DNA from: Acetobacter estunensis
GTDB taxonomy: Bacteria > Pseudomonadota > Alphaproteobacteria > Acetobacterales > Acetobacteraceae
Length of the DNA: 64,000 nt
Assembly: GCF_011516945.1 (NCBI RefSeq)
Contig: NZ_WOTH01000001.1
Location: forward strand, 124,001-188,000
Reading direction: 5' to 3'
Positions within the stretch are counted from its first letter, which is position 1. The number at the start of each line of letters is the position of its first letter. The translations under genes and the position numbers were made by a program. The notes under the pieces were generated by a model. The model was not told the origin of the DNA. It saw only the letters and a program-made list of their open reading frames with translations, and ran no database searches. Shown here piece after piece: positions 62,432-64,000 of this stretch.

Positions 62432-63889
62432 GTGCGTTTGCGCCCCCCTGACTTTTCTTCTCTGTATCTCTCCCGTTTTCTTGTTCCCGCCCTGACGAAA
62501 TGGTGGATGTGCCGTCGTGGGAGCGTGATGGTGGTCGCCGCACTGTCTGCGCTTCCCGTAATGCTCGGGGTCGCGGCGGCGGTGGATCTGCGCACGGTGG
62601 TCAATACCCGCAGCAAATTGCAATCGCTGGCAGATGCCGCCTCTTTGCAGGCGGCGAAGCAGGCCAACAACAGTCTGGCATCAGGCAGCAGCACGACCAC
62701 AGACGCCGCGTTGGCCGTCGCCCGTACGACGGCTCAGTCAATGGTTACGGCCAATGCACAGATCAGTGGCCTTTCTTCCGTTCCATCGGTGACTGTCAGC
62801 TACACGCCCCAGACAAGTTATTCGGGCAGCGTCACCGTCGCTCTGAGCCAGACGCCACAGTTGTTCTTTTCTGGACTGTTGCCTGCAGGCAATAAGACCG
62901 TCTCCGTTCAGTCAACGGCCACCATGGCGCAGGGCAATTCCTATATTCAGGTGTTGTTTCTTGTGGATATTTCCAATTCGATGGGAATTGGCGGCACACC
63001 TTCGGACATCCAGCAATTGGAGAACGGTCCGGGTCAATGCGCCTTTGCCTGTCACGATCCACATGGATACGACGCCATCAGTAATAACTGCGTTCTATCG
63101 AGTTCTGGCCAGTGGCAGGGATCGGGCTGGTATAGTGTCTGGCGTCCTCCCTGCGACATGCGGACCGTGGCAAAGGCATCGGGGATCAGCCTGAAAATCG
63201 ATTATGTCAGTCAGTCCTTGCAGGCGTTCGTTTCTCAGCTTGTCCAATATGCTCAGGATGACCGTAATCACATTACGGTTGGGATCGATACGTTTGGCAC
63301 TGTATTCTCCCGTGTGGTGCTCCCGACCACGGACCTTTCCCAGGCCACGAGCGCTGCAGCCAATGTGGATATCGAAGACGCCACGCCTTTTGCCAATCAG
63401 TATAACAATCCCAACCGGTCTCCCTCGGATTGGGCGGATTACAATGGCGGTTACACGAAAACACAGGCGGCTCTGCAACAGGTAGCCACCGATCTTCAGA
63501 ATGTTGGGGATGGATCCTCATCCTCCAGCATGAAAACCTATATCATCTTCATTTCGGACGGGGCCGAGGAACTCTATTCGGCCAGTGGTAAATGGCATAC
63601 GGCTGTGGACGTGAATTACGGCGCAGCCTGCACAGCACTGAAGAACAAAGGCGTGCGCCTCTTTTCTGTTCTGGTTCCCTATTATCCCATTCCCGGTAAC
63701 ACGCTTTATGACGCGCTGGTGGCACCGTTCGATGGAACGGGCGAAGGCAGCATGCAGTACACCATGCAGACCTGTGCTTCTGCCAGCACCGATTTCATTC
63801 AGGCCGATGACGGCCCCGCCATCAAGCAGGCCCTCTCGTCCGTGTTCGACACGATCATTGCGGACAGCGCCCTTCACCTGACGCACTGA
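62432..63889 (+). CDS. TadG-like von Willebrand factor A protein
   Basis: The protein has 485 residues. A hydrophobic N-terminal anchor (GSVMVVAALSALPVMLGVAA) begins the TadE/TadG-like pattern with VDLRTVVNTRSKLQSLADAA. A vWA domain follows with the metal site VLFLVDISNSMG (Asp169, Ser171, Ser173) and a late YIIFISDGAEELY. It should be held in the inner membrane with the domain outside. It is related in layout to the frameshifted gene at 28179. No pilus operon is nearby. GTG 62432 is the first in-frame start; ATG 62507 is an alternative. A related upstream frame could join if the C6 run were C5. Confidence 0.8.
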   Translation: MRLRPPDFSSLYLSRFLVPALTKWWMCRRGSVMVVAALSALPVMLGVAAAVDLRTVVNTRSKLQSLADAASLQAAKQANNSLASGSSTTTDAALAVARTTAQSMVTANAQISGLSSVPSVTVSYTPQTSYSGSVTVALSQTPQLFFSGLLPAGNKTVSVQSTATMAQGNSYIQVLFLVDISNSMGIGGTPSDIQQLENGPGQCAFACHDPHGYDAISNNCVLSSSGQWQGSGWYSVWRPPCDMRTVAKASGISLKIDYVSQSLQAFVSQLVQYAQDDRNHITVGIDTFGTVFSRVVLPTTDLSQATSAAANVDIEDATPFANQYNNPNRSPSDWADYNGGYTKTQAALQQVATDLQNVGDGSSSSSMKTYIIFISDGAEELYSASGKWHTAVDVNYGAACTALKNKGVRLFSVLVPYYPIPGNTLYDALVAPFDGTGEGSMQYTMQTCASASTDFIQADDGPAIKQALSSVFDTIIADSALHLTH

Positions 63890-63912
63890 GGGCACAGACG
63901 GGTCAGGTGAAG
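63872..63912. terminator. Inverted repeat across the vWA stop codon
   Basis: CTTCACCTGAC (63872-63882) and GTCAGGTGAAG (63902-63912) are perfect 11-base arms separated by 19 bases that include the stop. There is no T-run, so a terminator role is uncertain. Confidence 0.4.
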
Positions 63913-63947
63913 AAGCGCGAACACTCCGTGGACTGGGGCCTGTCTCG

Positions 63948-64000
63948 CTAAAGCGGCAGCGTTTCCAGACGCTCAAGGGCTGAGGCGGTTCCCAACGCAG
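63948..64000 (-). CDS. C-terminal end of a leftward gene (5' part outside window)
   Basis: The last 16 codons read ALGTASALERLETLPL followed by a stop (TAG). The reading frame is open to the edge and protein-like, but too little is present to name a family. Confidence 0.4.
   Translation of the reverse strand, partial: ALGTASALERLETLPL

Noticed and set aside
1-64000. Mobile elements, CRISPR arrays or prophage
   Set aside because: No transposase, integrase, phage structural gene or regularly spaced repeat was seen.

Overview
The window is 64 kb of high-GC chromosomal DNA. Gene content and order suggest an alphaproteobacterium of the acetic acid bacteria (Acetobacteraceae). Supporting points are the order rpmF-plsX-fabH-ihfA-merR, COQ9, a cyanide-insensitive-type bd oxidase with a DUF2474 small subunit, DUF177, an alphaproteobacterial ComEC, and several hypothetical proteins of a style common in that family. 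The genus cannot be fixed from sequence alone. I see no CRISPR array, rRNA operon, prophage or insertion sequence. Two tRNAs are present, Gly-GCC and Pro-GGG.

Layout, left half. 1-2.9 kb: the end of an AsmA-like protein, then a CobW/COG0523 metal GTPase and a WD40 protein. 3-14.8 kb, all leftward: a type I secretion ABC transporter and its HlyD adaptor, a Sel1-repeat protein, a very large two-domain glycosyltransferase, a protein with a clostridial-hydrophobic-W-like motif and a histone-like tail, and a second glycosyltransferase. This looks like an envelope or secretion-glycosylation locus whose secreted substrate is not in the window. 15-19.1 kb: cobalamin-dependent methionine synthase metH, divergent from a small CxCC protein that resembles a piece of a CobW GTPase. 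19.3-28 kb: periplasmic redox and phosphatase genes (multicopper oxidase, DsbA-like protein, acid phosphatase, di-heme MauG/peroxidase) and the cioA-cioB-DUF2474 quinol oxidase operon. 28-33.5 kb: a frameshifted TadG-like von Willebrand protein, an S9 peptidase, a DedA protein and a short-chain dehydrogenase.

Layout, right half. 33.6-36.1 kb: rho and corA. 36.4-40 kb: the dTDP-L-rhamnose operon rfbBACD, divergent from an uncharacterised PLP-fold protein coupled to a histidine phosphatase; the shared upstream region carries a Pho-box-like site. 43-49.5 kb: tRNA-Gly, asparaginase, rpsU, then an overlapping def-coq9-marR-response regulator-histidine kinase operon and bamE. 49.6-53.8 kb: DUF177-rpmF-plsX-fabH-ihfA-merR. 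53.8-57.9 kb: tRNA-Pro, efp, an inositol-monophosphatase family gene, an OmpA-like protein and radA. 58-64 kb: a small repeat protein, comEC, an iron-box-controlled unknown gene convergent with bacterioferritin, a second TadG-like von Willebrand protein, and the tail of a leftward gene at the edge.

The best leads are four. First, an unknown gene behind a near-perfect iron-box palindrome, paired with a bfr promoter that shares its core. Second, the PLP-fold/histidine-phosphatase pair with its Pho-like box. Third, the secretion-glycosylation cluster with the hydrophobic-W-like protein. Fourth, the CobW-fragment-like CxCC protein next to metH. Assignments rest on reading sequence and motifs; no database search was run.
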